A stretch of DNA of 64,000 nt from JBFFMO01 sp041390025 (GCA_041390025.1 JAWKQR010000006.1:124001-188000), one strand, 5' to 3'. Shown: positions 28,097 to 36,439, counted from the stretch's first letter. The notes: generated by a model not told the origin, from the sequence alone. Translations and numbers: made by a program.

Positions 28097-29512
28097 ATGC
28101 ATCGTCTTCTCATCCCTATACTTGCGGTCACAGCGGCTTGCAGAACTGTGGAGGTCAAACCGTCCGCACAACCCACCGAAACGGCGGTGGAGCAGGGCCC
28201 GATCGCAATTCCGTTCGATCCAGCGAACTCAGCCATCGCAGTCACAGCTCGCTCCGTCTATTACTTCGCCCGAAAGCAGGGCGATCGTGTGCTCCTCGAC
28301 AGCTTCGATCCTAAGACCGGTCGGTCCGAGCCCGTGTGCGTAGCAACGGTTTCCGAAGTGCGATGTGAGAAAATGGAGGACAACTTCCTGACCCTGGTGG
28401 GATACGGAAACTCCGAGATCTACCTCTCGCAAGGGCGCTTGTGGGGGCACTATGAACTTGAAAAAACACGGGTCACCATCGATTTCGCAAGTCAGCGCAT
28501 CTGGCGCGACACGGACCTCGAAGGGATCAACGCTGCGGGTGTACTGCTTTTGGGCCCCGACGGACTCACGCTGGTTGGTCATGACGGGACCGAGCTTCGC
28601 CTACCTCCAGAATGGGAGCGCTGCAGCGCATTAACCATGGCGGACTCGGGCGCCCCAGGCCTGCTCTGTGCAGACAGAAGATGGTGGGACCCCAAACAGA
28701 CACGATGGTGGTGGGATTTTCTGACGGGTCACGTGCGTACGTTCGAGAAGTCAGCATGGACCGGAGCTTGGGACGATGACCAAATCACGCTCACAGGACC
28801 CGAGACTCTGCAATTCTTGCTCCCCAAGCGACCCATTGGTCTGGACATTGACAGGGTCCTGAATTCGCCGGGGGACGAGCTCGTCCTTGGCGTCAACGAG
28901 GACCGCGGGCGCGCGATCATCGCGCGCCTCAAGAACGCGGACTCATACAAGTGGTATGAGGTCATCCTGCGCGAAAGGGGCAAGCCAGACGTCATACTAT
29001 CAGGCCGCACCGACCGCCCCATGTACGACTACCACTGGAATCGTGACCTCTCGCGCATCCTATATGCCCAAGACGGTGTCGCTCGCTTGATCGACGGGTC
29101 GAACTCGGTCGAACTGCAACCGTCGACGGAGGTTCGTGGTGCTCGTTTCGTCGGCGACAACATCTTCTACTGGAGCGGCGCTGACGGTTGGTTTCGATAC
29201 AACGTCTCGACCAAGCAACACGCACGGTTCACTGGAACTTGGTTTTACCCAGGTGACGACCCAGGGGAGTTTGCGGTCTATACCGAGATGTCTGCCTGGA
29301 ACGGTGAAAACCTCTGCCGGACCGAAGTCGCGGGCAACAGATGTTGGCCACTCGGTGGTGGTGCGAAGAAGCGGACGATCGCAAATCGCCTCCTCTTGCT
29401 GACGGTAAAAGACCAACACTACGTCATGGAACTCGAGCCTGGAGACACACTTGCGCCACAGCCCGTCCCACCGATCCAGATTCCGCCGTTCGTGCTCCAG
29501 AGCGACGAATAG
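28097..29512 (+). CDS. Lipoprotein, WD/PQQ-like repeat protein of unknown function
   Basis: ATG 28097 follows AAGGG by seven bases and gives 471 residues with signal MHRLLIPILAVTAAC. The mature part is beta-rich, with repeated short strands ending in aromatic-Asp/Gly turns (SVYYFARKQGDRVLLDSFD, LSRILYAQDGVARLIDGS, IFYWSGADGWFRYNVST), suggesting a propeller. No enzyme motif. Divergent from the Asp-box gene across a 237-bp intergenic region that should contain both promoters; no clear promoter boxes were recognised there. Confidence 0.75.
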   Translation: MHRLLIPILAVTAACRTVEVKPSAQPTETAVEQGPIAIPFDPANSAIAVTARSVYYFARKQGDRVLLDSFDPKTGRSEPVCVATVSEVRCEKMEDNFLTLVGYGNSEIYLSQGRLWGHYELEKTRVTIDFASQRIWRDTDLEGINAAGVLLLGPDGLTLVGHDGTELRLPPEWERCSALTMADSGAPGLLCADRRWWDPKQTRWWWDFLTGHVRTFEKSAWTGAWDDDQITLTGPETLQFLLPKRPIGLDIDRVLNSPGDELVLGVNEDRGRAIIARLKNADSYKWYEVILRERGKPDVILSGRTDRPMYDYHWNRDLSRILYAQDGVARLIDGSNSVELQPSTEVRGARFVGDNIFYWSGADGWFRYNVSTKQHARFTGTWFYPGDDPGEFAVYTEMSAWNGENLCRTEVAGNRCWPLGGGAKKRTIANRLLLLTVKDQHYVMELEPGDTLAPQPVPPIQIPPFVLQSDE

Positions 29513-29612
29513 GCACGGGACATCACCGTGTTGAAAGCGCTGGACCCTTCCTACCGATATCGCGGATACTCTTGGATGGAACTCCCCCAAGCAGCTACGC
29601 AAGGGCTTGGCC

Positions 29613-29780
29613 ATGTTTCGTGTTCGTGTTTTCGTGTTGGCGAGTCTTCTGAGCGCCGTGTCGTGGGACGGCACGATCTACAACCCATCGAAGATGACCC
29701 CGCAAGAGTTCGCCAGTGCGATGTGCATAGGCGAAGTGTTCTACGCCCCTGAGACAACCGGGCCAGGCGGCGGAGGGTGA
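29613..29780 (+). CDS. Short secreted peptide ORF, 55 residues
   Basis: ATG 29613 opens a 55-codon frame beginning MFRVRVFVLASLLSAV, a credible signal peptide. It continues with WDGTIYNPSKMTPQEF and SAMCIGEVFYAPETT and ends GPGGGG. AAGGG lies about seven bases upstream. Its TGA overlaps the GTG of the next lipoprotein gene, so translational coupling is likely. It could instead be the remnant of a larger gene. Confidence 0.5.
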   Translation: MFRVRVFVLASLLSAVSWDGTIYNPSKMTPQEFASAMCIGEVFYAPETTGPGGGG

Positions 29781-30520
29781 CTAACATTCGGCGCCAACTC
29801 TTGAGATTTTTCGTGCTCGCGGCGCTCTTGCTCAGCACGGGCTGTGGAACGCCGCGCCCCAAAGGCACACGGGACGCACGGGCCGACGAGCTCGCACAGC
29901 GAATGATGGCTTCGGTCAATGCCGACGCTTGGCAGCGCACCGGCGCCATCACGTGGACGTTCAGGGGAAGCAACCACCATCTGTGGGACCGGCAACGGCA
30001 GCTCGCGAGGGTTCGGACCGGCGACCTTGAGGTCTTCGTCGATCTGAAGACTCAGAAGGGCGTGGCGTTCGAAGACGGCGTGCGATTGGAGGGGGACGAA
30101 CGCGACGAAGCCGTGAAGGACGCTTACGCCGCGTGGGCGAACGACAGTTTTTGGCTGGTCGCGATGAACAAGGCCTTCGACCCCGGCACGACTCGGTCGC
30201 GCGTGCCTTCAGAAGATGGGCGAGAAGCGCTCATGGTGGAGTACAGTTCGGGGGGCGTGACCCCTGGTGATGTGTATTTGTGGCACTTCGACGAGAACGG
30301 TCGGCCAGTGTCGTGGCAGATGTGGGTCTCGATCATCCCCATCGATGGGCTGAGCGCGACCTGGGAAGATTGGGTGGCATTGCCGACGGGCGCCTACGTC
30401 TCGACGGCGCACGATGTGGGCATCTTCTCCATCGACATCACGGACCTGGACGCGGCGGAGTCTTTGGCCCAGCTCGTCGACGGTCCCGACCCATTCGCCG
30501 TGTTAACAGGTTCGCCGTAA
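29777..30520 (+). CDS. Lipoprotein whose 3' end forms one copy of a 65-bp direct repeat
   Basis: The product is 247 residues from GTG 29777, overlapping the preceding TGA. The signal ends ALLLSTGC. The mature part (AITWTFRGSNHHLWDRQR, FVDLKTQKGVAFEDGVRL, FDENGRPVSWQMWVS) resembles uncharacterised outer-membrane-lipoprotein-like sorting factors. The last 63 bases plus two beyond the stop are repeated at 35877-35941, so the gene end is an insertion or recombination target that remains functional because the repeat restores the reading frame and stop. Confidence 0.75.
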   Translation: MTNIRRQLLRFFVLAALLLSTGCGTPRPKGTRDARADELAQRMMASVNADAWQRTGAITWTFRGSNHHLWDRQRQLARVRTGDLEVFVDLKTQKGVAFEDGVRLEGDERDEAVKDAYAAWANDSFWLVAMNKAFDPGTTRSRVPSEDGREALMVEYSSGGVTPGDVYLWHFDENGRPVSWQMWVSIIPIDGLSATWEDWVALPTGAYVSTAHDVGIFSIDITDLDAAESLAQLVDGPDPFAVLTGSP

Positions 30521-30522
30521 CA
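30458..30522. repeat. Direct repeat, left copy (att-like)
   Basis: 65 bp matching 35877-35941 with a single mismatch (C at 30469 against G at 35888). It covers the C-terminal codons and stop of the lipoprotein gene, a position typical of site-specific integration at a gene end. Confidence 0.9.
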
Positions 30523-30569
30523 AACTGCCGACCCGAGATGTGGTCGCGATGTTCGAGGTCGGTCGAGAC

Positions 30570-30585
30570 CGTTTCACGTGGAACG
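30570..30585. promoter_or_regulatory. parS-like site, weaker match
   Basis: CGTTTCACGTGGAACG is a 16-base match with intact CACGTG core and both ends changed from T/A to C/G. It lies in the non-coding gap 30523-30650, just past the left direct repeat; nothing else was recognised in that gap. Confidence 0.5.
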
Positions 30586-30650
30586 GTGTTGGGCGAAATC
30601 ATCATGCACCCGATCGCTCCGTGCGGTGTTTCGCCTGTAGAATACAATTG

Positions 30651-31583
30651 CTAAGAAGAAGTCTCCGACGCACCAACGAGCAGGTAGCGACTCGTTTTAC
30701 GAACGCGAATGACTCTAAATTCCAGCAACGCGAGCGTGTTCTCCCATGCTTGTTTGAACGCAGAAATATCTTTGATGCCCCGCTCGATTTTTCCGCGAAT
30801 CACCATGCCAGAAACCAAGCGAACTTCGAAGGTGCGAGCCTCCGGTAGAACGCCGAGAATCGTACCTTCCGCGGTCTCGCGGTTCTCCGTTATGTCGGCT
30901 TCCTCCAGCGCACGAACCACACGGTTGACTTGGTCTTCGTCCTTAAGCTCAACGCGACGGTCGCCAAATTGTGCGGCGAAAAACGCCTCATGCTCGGCCA
31001 ATAGTTTCGCGAACGATCTGACCTTGGCCGCTGCGCGCGGATGAATCTCCGCCACCAGATCTGAAATGGCGTCCTCGTCTTGCGAAGCCGCCTCGTCAAT
31101 CAAATTTAACGTGATGTCGATCGCACGCTCGTAAGGGTCATCCTCAACATCGTCAGCTTGAGCGTCCAATTCGAGCTGGTGAGCGGGATCAAGGGGCTCA
31201 AGTTCCAGCTGAAAACCGAAAGAACCCAGCGCCGTGTCGACAATCCGAAGGGTTCGGTGACCTGAGTTCGGTAACTTTCCACGATCGGCTAAGGTGGTAG
31301 TCAGACTCGCGGCGACGGTGTCGGTGGCCTCCACAAAAGCTCGGATGGCATCCGCGCCGAACGACGCTTCGATCGAACGCGTTCCATCGACTGGCCGACC
31401 CCGAAATGTGATCGGCAGTAGCTTTCGTGGTGCGCGATTTGACCAAGAATTCAGACGTTCTTGAGCCATTCGAAGACGGTGACCAAGTTGATGGCGTTCG
31501 ATCACGTCATCATCGCTCAATTCCGCTAGAAATTGCTCAAGAGTACCTATCTCGGCACGTAGCAATTCCAATTCGGTGTTCAT
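30651..31583 (-). CDS. Unknown protein coupled to DUF6932-like nucleotidyltransferase
   Basis: The product is 310 residues. The N-terminus is a likely coiled coil (about 1-50, LELLRAEIGTLEQFLAEL). A central domain contains F-V-E-A-T-D-T-V-A-A-S-L, a G-K-L-P-N-S-G-H-R-T-L-R segment and GSFGFQLELEPL. The C-terminal part (about 215-310) reads like a small beta domain (FEVRLVSGMVIRGKIERG, FRVIRVRKTSRYLLVG). ATG 31583 overlaps the stop of the upstream gene (ATGA), so the two proteins are made in coupled amounts. I recognise no named family. By context it is the antidote, toxin or adaptor partner of the nucleotidyltransferase; this is inference. Confidence 0.7.
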   Translation of the reverse strand: MNTELELLRAEIGTLEQFLAELSDDDVIERHQLGHRLRMAQERLNSWSNRAPRKLLPITFRGRPVDGTRSIEASFGADAIRAFVEATDTVAASLTTTLADRGKLPNSGHRTLRIVDTALGSFGFQLELEPLDPAHQLELDAQADDVEDDPYERAIDITLNLIDEAASQDEDAISDLVAEIHPRAAAKVRSFAKLLAEHEAFFAAQFGDRRVELKDEDQVNRVVRALEEADITENRETAEGTILGVLPEARTFEVRLVSGMVIRGKIERGIKDISAFKQAWENTLALLEFRVIRVRKTSRYLLVGASETSS

Positions 31584-32146
31584 GTGGCCTCCGTCGGGTC
31601 AACAAAGCTACCCAGCCATTTTGCCGCATCCGCATCGTTACTCGCCAGTGCGATCGACACAAACCCTTTCCACCGACGACTCTCACGCTGGTGCGACCAC
31701 ATAGAGTACCAGTAAACGACATGGCGATGATAACTTTCGTCGAATCGCTGGCCACATGGGACGACGTAGTGGTCCACGCTGAATCGATCCTTCGACGCCG
31801 GCGCGAAGAATTCAGGCTGGTCATTAAGCAACTTACGCTGCGCGGCTGGTCCCTCGATCGCAACGAAGCTGACGACGTCGACATCCTGCGGTGGGAGATT
31901 TCTGAGACGCTCCACATCTTCGACAAAACTACCATCGACCCATTGAAAACCGTCCACCAAACCGCTTTGACGCATGGCCGCGCGAAGATCGATGAAGCCG
32001 CGCAAAATCCTTCGTCGGGCGATCGAACCACCAAAGCGCCTACAGAACGTGAGCATGTCGACGGGGTAAGGCGAACGGTCGAACGCAGTGCCATCTTCCC
32101 CGCGGATTGGTGGGACCACGCCGTGGATATCAAAATCTGGAATCAT
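31580..32146 (-). CDS. DUF6932-like nucleotidyltransferase-fold protein
   Basis: I take ATG 32146 (GTG 32149 also possible), giving 188 residues. The start MIPDFDIHGVVPP and the FVDLR-like helix before FQWVDGSFVEDVERL are typical of the DUF6932 family. The Pol-beta signature G-S ... D-x-D is present: GS in WVDGSF and D-V-D in PPQDVDVVSF fourteen residues later. Minimal nucleotidyltransferases of this kind occur as toxins, antitoxins or tRNA/protein-modifying enzymes in two-gene cassettes. A third acidic residue needed for catalysis was not confidently placed. First gene of a coupled pair inside the repeat-bounded island. Confidence 0.72.
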   Translation of the reverse strand: MIPDFDIHGVVPPIRGEDGTAFDRSPYPVDMLTFCRRFGGSIARRRILRGFIDLRAAMRQSGLVDGFQWVDGSFVEDVERLRNLPPQDVDVVSFVAIEGPAAQRKLLNDQPEFFAPASKDRFSVDHYVVPCGQRFDESYHRHVVYWYSMWSHQRESRRWKGFVSIALASNDADAAKWLGSFVDPTEAT

Positions 32147-32516
32147 CACTCCCCCAAGTTCAACTCTGGTCTGATTTCTGGATTCTACGCGCGAAACGAC
32201 TCAATCACCGGTAATATATAAGGTTATCACAGAGGAAGTCGTGAGTGCAACAAGATCGGGTAGACCAACTCTCGATGCCAAATTCCGCCACCGCGCAAGC
32301 GATAAAAAGGCCACGTCTCTCCGGGTTTAAAGTCACGGCTAAATAGTGGTTCGTGGGCAGTCCAGATTCCACAGAATTAGATGACCTTTAGCTCAACCGT
32401 TCTTTGTCAGAGTACGTTGACGAAGCGAACCGGTGCCACGACGGCAAGTAGGACCGGGCAGCCAACCTTCTGTAAAGTGCTTAGACTTCGTCCCTAACAG
32501 CGCGGGGAACGGACAC

Positions 32517-32557
32517 GAAACAGCCGGTCGTCGACATAAATCGAGACCGGCTGTTTC
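32517..32557. terminator. 13-bp perfect inverted repeat, terminator-like
   Basis: GAAACAGCCGGTC (32517-32529) and GACCGGCTGTTTC (32545-32557) are exact complements around a 15-base loop. The hairpin follows, on the minus strand, the acyl-CoA dehydrogenase fragment, just as a related hairpin follows the intact gene at 42249-42285; it therefore looks like the original terminator copied along with the gene end. The right arm overlaps a parS-like site. Confidence 0.6.
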
Positions 32558-32567
32558 ACGTGGAACG
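32552..32567. promoter_or_regulatory. parS-like site overlapping a hairpin arm
   Basis: TGTTTCACGTGGAACG differs from the site at 17929 only in the last base. The first six bases form part of the right arm of the inverted repeat ending at 32557. Confidence 0.6.
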
Positions 32568-32570
32568 CGG

Positions 32571-32705
32571 AGTCATTTCAGCTCTTGCATGATCTCGACC
32601 GATGATCATGCGCTAATTTTGGCTGGTTCCTTCGTAGAACTGGAAAATCTTCGCGTGCCGGAAGAGTTTCTCGAAGGCTGCTCGTTGGAGGCGCCGTAGA
32701 ATGCG
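32571..32705 (-). pseudogene. Heavily decayed 3' fragment of acyl-CoA dehydrogenase
   Basis: About 135 bp align with the 3' end of the intact gene at 42316 and the partial copy at 39257, for example the shared GATGATCATGCGCT and TGGAAAATCTTCGCGT. There are several indels and no open frame. It resembles the 39257 copy more than the intact gene (TTCAGCTC at the gene end). Confidence 0.75.
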
Positions 32706-33046
32706 GCTGTGTGAGACATTTCTTCGCTCCCAGACCTGCCTCATTGAGAGGGTTTCGGTTACCCTCTCCGAATAGTCCAAATGATGCGCCGAGCGGCGTG
32801 ACGAGAACTTGATGGTTGTGTTCTTCGCGACGGATTGCGACTCTCTGTAGAGCCAGCCCTTGGTTGGGCTAAATCAGTGTGGGCGGGAAAAATACGAATC
32901 CAAAGATGGCAGATAATCTCGGTGCTTTGCGTCGCCTCAATCCGATGTAAGAAGAGCCTTCACTACCCGGACGGCACAGACCAAATCACCTTCTGTGGAC
33001 GGGAAATCGCTCGTACGCGGACCCATAGGGACTAGGCGGGAGATCC

Positions 33047-35317
33047 ATGGACAGAACACCCGGACGCTACAACCTGCATAAGTTGGGATGGAAGGCATTC
33101 GAAGACGTCATAGTAGAAGTTCATCGCGTACTCCTCGGCGAGACCGTGACGCCGTTCAGAACCGGCGCTGATGAGGGACGGGACGGTTTCTACCGAGGAC
33201 ACTCCACGAAAGAGTACAGGAAGCATGTGCCAAATGGTGCAAAGGTGGTCGTTCAGTGCAAGCATTCGGGAACTCCGGGAGAAGGCATCGTTTGGTCCGA
33301 TGTTTCCGGCGAGCTAGAGAAGGTTCGAGCGCTACGCGTCGCCGGTGAAGTCGACCTCTACGTCATCGCCACAAACAAGCGTCTGAGTGCTAGCGCTGAG
33401 GCTGAGATTCGCCGGAAGTTCGAGGCGATCGACGGACTCACGTGTCTCGTACTTGGTGAGGAATGGGTCGAATCTACCATCGATGGCCAATTTCGCCTGC
33501 TGCGTCGTGTCCCTCGACTCTATGGCGTCGGGGACCTCTCGCAGATCCTTTCGACGACTGTCGCAGAGCAGACGCAGCTGGTTCTGGAGGAACTGTCAGG
33601 CGAGCTGGCGGTTTTCGTACCCACGCCGGCCTTCCGCAAGGCGGTTGCTGCAATGGAAGACCACGGGCTCGTGTTCGTAGTCGGGCCGCCCGCCTCAGGA
33701 AAATCTGCGATTGCCACGAACCTGTGCGTCGCCTTAGGGGCGGAGAACCCCGACATTGAGGTCCTTCGAGTAGAGAACCCTGCCCAGTTCTCGGAGATGT
33801 GGAGCGCTCGCGACTCAAACAAGCTGTTCTGGATTGAGGACGTCTTCGGCGAAACGCGGTTGGATCAAACACGGGCGGAGAATTGGCAGCGAGTCTTCGA
33901 AAAGATCTGGACTGCTCTCAAGGCGGGCAACCGATTCATCTTCACTTGCCGCGACTACATCCTGAACGAGTCGCACGCGGTCATCCGGAAATCGTTGTTG
34001 GACCGCTTTCGGGCGCGAACGATCTTTGTGGAGACGTCAGAGCTAAGCTCGGAGGACCGTAGTCGAATCCTCTACAATCACATCAAATTCGGAGACCTGC
34101 CGAATGAGTTGAAGACGAGGTTGAAACCCCATCTTCCAGCGGTGGCCCGATCCTCTAGCTTCACCCCAGAGCTGGCTCGTCGCTTGGGCACACTTCGATT
34201 TCACCACGCATTGGAAGCGTCCTACAGCGAAAAGGCTATTCTTCATTTCATCGAGGAACCGCTGCACTTTTTCGAGGAAGTAATCCACGACCTGTCAAAG
34301 CCTCAGCAGGCATCGATTGCACTGCTCCTTTTGTCGGGCAACGCACTGTCCTCGCCTGTTGAAGGAATACCCGCCTCGGTGGAGAGGGCATACGGGGTGA
34401 CTATCTCCGATGTGAGAGAAGCCCTGCGGACACTGGAAGGCAGTCTCACTCGCCTAGTTATCATCGGTTCCGACAGGGAATGGCGTGTGCATCATCCGTC
34501 CATGATCGATGCCATGCACAAGTTGCTCCGAGATGATCTCGCTATGCTCGACCTGTTTCTTGACGCTGCTCCGGTCCAAGTACTTGTGCGAGATGTTTCC
34601 ACGCGACCCCGCGAGCACACGGTCTTCGTACCGGCGAGCCTTTACAACAAACTGGGTCAGAGGGTCCTGAACGCCGAACCGTTAGATGCCGTCCGGTTCA
34701 TGCTCGACCAGACCCCCGCGTTCCGGCAAGCAGCTGTGGCAAACTTCCCGGACGAGCTAGCTCTTCTTATGGGAGAGGCAATCACGTGGAAAGGGGACTT
34801 CCGAGGACTCCAACTCCTCGGGTTGATTCGAGAAGAAGGGATTTCCTTTCCTGAAGCGAAGGACGTCCTCGGGGCAGCCCTGACCAACATTGTGTGGAGA
34901 TTCGGCTGGTTTCCAGACGACGTGACTAACGCAATAGAGTTGGTCGGCTCGGAAAACGTCGCATTTGCCCTTGAGGCGGACGCGAACGTTGAAGAGCTAT
35001 TGCCGAGCTACTTCAACGTCGTTCAACGAAATGCGTCCGACTACACGGAGGTGGAGGAAGTGTTGGACCGCGTGAAGCGGTTTCCAGAGCGTGTGAAAAC
35101 AGGCGCTAGTGCCCTACTCAAGCAGGAAACAGCGCAGCGGGTAGTCACACAAGCCGAAATCGGAGCTGAACAACTCAGCAACCTACTCGACCAGTACATC
35201 ATCCAATGGGCTCAGCACGAAGACGACGCATACGACCGCTATCGCGATGGGTACTACGGACCCGGTACTACGGCCAGCGGCGGTTCGGATGGCATGTTCT
35301 CCGACGTCGACAAATAG
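33047..35317 (+). CDS. Mrr-like nuclease fused to a STAND (nSTAND3-type) NTPase, putative anti-phage protein
   Basis: The product is 756 residues; SD GGGAGA precedes ATG 33047. The N-terminal domain (about 1-165) has a PD-(D/E)XK/Mrr core: GADEGRDGF at residues 41-48 and VVQCKH with the Q-x-K pair at 70-72. The NTPase has Walker A GPPASGKS at 213-220, Walker B KLFWIEDVFGE at about 260-270 and a sensor FIFTCRDYIL, the pattern of nSTAND3. The C-terminal about 400 residues are helical without recognised repeats and would be the sensor. Architecture matches Avs-like or other STAND defence proteins that oligomerise on a phage trigger and cut DNA, though it is shorter than Avs. Lies alone on its strand within the island. 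Confidence 0.82.
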   Translation: MDRTPGRYNLHKLGWKAFEDVIVEVHRVLLGETVTPFRTGADEGRDGFYRGHSTKEYRKHVPNGAKVVVQCKHSGTPGEGIVWSDVSGELEKVRALRVAGEVDLYVIATNKRLSASAEAEIRRKFEAIDGLTCLVLGEEWVESTIDGQFRLLRRVPRLYGVGDLSQILSTTVAEQTQLVLEELSGELAVFVPTPAFRKAVAAMEDHGLVFVVGPPASGKSAIATNLCVALGAENPDIEVLRVENPAQFSEMWSARDSNKLFWIEDVFGETRLDQTRAENWQRVFEKIWTALKAGNRFIFTCRDYILNESHAVIRKSLLDRFRARTIFVETSELSSEDRSRILYNHIKFGDLPNELKTRLKPHLPAVARSSSFTPELARRLGTLRFHHALEASYSEKAILHFIEEPLHFFEEVIHDLSKPQQASIALLLLSGNALSSPVEGIPASVERAYGVTISDVREALRTLEGSLTRLVIIGSDREWRVHHPSMIDAMHKLLRDDLAMLDLFLDAAPVQVLVRDVSTRPREHTVFVPASLYNKLGQRVLNAEPLDAVRFMLDQTPAFRQAAVANFPDELALLMGEAITWKGDFRGLQLLGLIREEGISFPEAKDVLGAALTNIVWRFGWFPDDVTNAIELVGSENVAFALEADANVEELLPSYFNVVQRNASDYTEVEEVLDRVKRFPERVKTGASALLKQETAQRVVTQAEIGAEQLSNLLDQYIIQWAQHEDDAYDRYRDGYYGPGTTASGGSDGMFSDVDK

Positions 35318-35395
35318 TAGCGGACCTCCCCGTGTTCAGCGTAACTACTCCCACCGCTCGAGTTCTTCCTTCCCGCTTGCCACTTCGGATGCGAC

Positions 35396-35830
35396 CTAGA
35401 AGAGACTAGAACGCATCACCCTGCGAACGTCCACGACGTGGCACACCTCATGGGCCACCACGTACTCAGAGCTGCGACCGGAGCCTGAACGAGCCGCCAG
35501 TTGATGCCGATGATGTCGTCCTTCCCGCACGTGCCCCACATGTGCGTCTGCTCTGAAAGCCGGACGTTCGGTCTGTCGACACCAAGCTTCTGAGAAAACT
35601 CCCGGGCCATCCGCACCCCATCCACATGGCTTTCCCCCCTCCACCGCCGTTTTCACGACATCGGGTCGTGCACGTGCAGACGCAGCCCGTTCGATCCAGC
35701 CCCGTATTTGCTCAGACTCATCAATCACCGCTTCGCATACTGTTTCACCGCATACTCTTCGACACCCATGGTCTGGAACCAACCCATACCTGCCACATCG
35801 CCGAGCACGCATTCGGTTAGCTCTTCGAAC
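35396..35830 (-). pseudogene. Decayed YgjP/DUF45-type metallopeptidase
   Basis: Two frames carry successive parts of one family: HMWGTCGKDDIIGINWRLV (35416-35625 frame), matching the W-G-S-C-x-N-W-R-L motif, and then SEYVVAHEVCHVVD (35396-35995 frame), the zinc-binding H-E-x-x-H. A frameshift lies between, near 35460, and the end is truncated right after the HEVCH. The N-terminal part upstream to about 35830 is only weakly recognisable. Such peptidases often accompany restriction-modification loci. Confidence 0.6.
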
Positions 35831-35876
35831 CTGATAAGACAGGTGTGAGTTCATTTCTTCGCGAGCAACTGTAGCC

Positions 35877-35941
35877 GAGTCTTTGGCGCAGCTCGTCGAC
35901 GGTCCCGACCCATTCGCCGTGTTAACAGGTTCGCCGTAACA
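35877..35941. repeat. Direct repeat, right copy (att-like)
   Basis: 64 of 65 bases match 30458-30522. Here it is not preceded by the rest of the lipoprotein gene, so this copy is the detached gene end. The 46 bases between the decayed peptidase and this repeat show nothing. Confidence 0.9.
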
Positions 35942-35966
35942 TGCCGTGAACCGAGGCTCAATCTTG

Positions 35967-36281
35967 TTACGCCCCTCGAACGACAATGGGGACAACCCAA
36001 GACGTCACAAAGACCGCGAACGTCAGGGCGAAGGTCAAAAGGGCGACCTTTAGGGCCGGGCGCTGATGGTAAATACGGTAGGCGAGCGGAACTCCTGCGA
36101 GGGCGATCACCGGCGGTGCACCGATTGCGCATGCAAGCAGGACGGCCCCAAAGACCGGACCGGGGGAAGTGACGCCGCCTGAGTGCATGAAGACCATTAG
36201 TAGCAACGACATGCTGGCCGCGCCCCCAGCTAGGACGAACCATGCCCCGCCGACCGCGACGCCTTTAGATTTCGGGCTCAT
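35967..36281 (-). CDS. Small membrane protein, three predicted helices
   Basis: The product is 104 residues, ATG 36281 preceded by GAGG. It has hydrophobic segments around GGAWFVLAGGAASMSLLLMV, VFGAVLLACAIGAPPVIAL and VALLTFALTFAVFVTSWVV. No family is recognised. It sits between the right direct repeat and a truncated IS3 element, whose invasion may have shortened the intergenic region upstream. Confidence 0.55.
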   Translation of the reverse strand: MSPKSKGVAVGGAWFVLAGGAASMSLLLMVFMHSGGVTSPGPVFGAVLLACAIGAPPVIALAGVPLAYRIYHQRPALKVALLTFALTFAVFVTSWVVPIVVRGA

Positions 36282-36439
36282 GTAGCCTCACGTGTTTGAG
36301 AAACAACATCGTCCATCCAAACCGGGCGGACGGCAAGTTCGACGCGGAACATGCTTGTCGAACACCTTCTGCAGCGACTCGGCCCGCGCGACATGACGGG
36401 ATCCCATCGGTGGACGTCAGGCTTGGTCGAGGCGGTTTT

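Larger units (their letters stand above)
32150..33046. other. 897-bp stretch without a convincing gene
   Basis: It contains a 29-codon GTG ORF with an AGAGGAAG just upstream (32241-32330, starting V-S-A-T-R-S-G-R), an inverted repeat overlapping a parS-like site (32517-32567), and a decayed acyl-CoA dehydrogenase 3' fragment (32571-32705). The tiny ORF is too short to support as a gene. Nothing was recognised in 32706-33046 apart from the GGGAGA serving the STAND gene. Confidence 0.6.
30523..35941. mobile_element. 5.4-kb accessory segment bounded by 65-bp direct repeats
   Basis: It lies between the two 64/65-identical repeats. Contents: a parS-like site, a two-gene nucleotidyltransferase cassette, a decayed acyl-CoA dehydrogenase 3' fragment with a terminator-like hairpin and a second parS-like site, an Mrr-like nuclease/STAND NTPase, and a decayed YgjP-like metallopeptidase. 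No integrase or transposase is visible, so if it is a genomic island it is non-autonomous or has lost its recombinase. Duplication by homologous recombination is the alternative. Confidence 0.65.

Noticed and set aside
31427..32221. 264-codon plus-strand open frame in the island
   Set aside because: Antisense to the nucleotidyltransferase pair, which is supported by motif and start/stop overlap.
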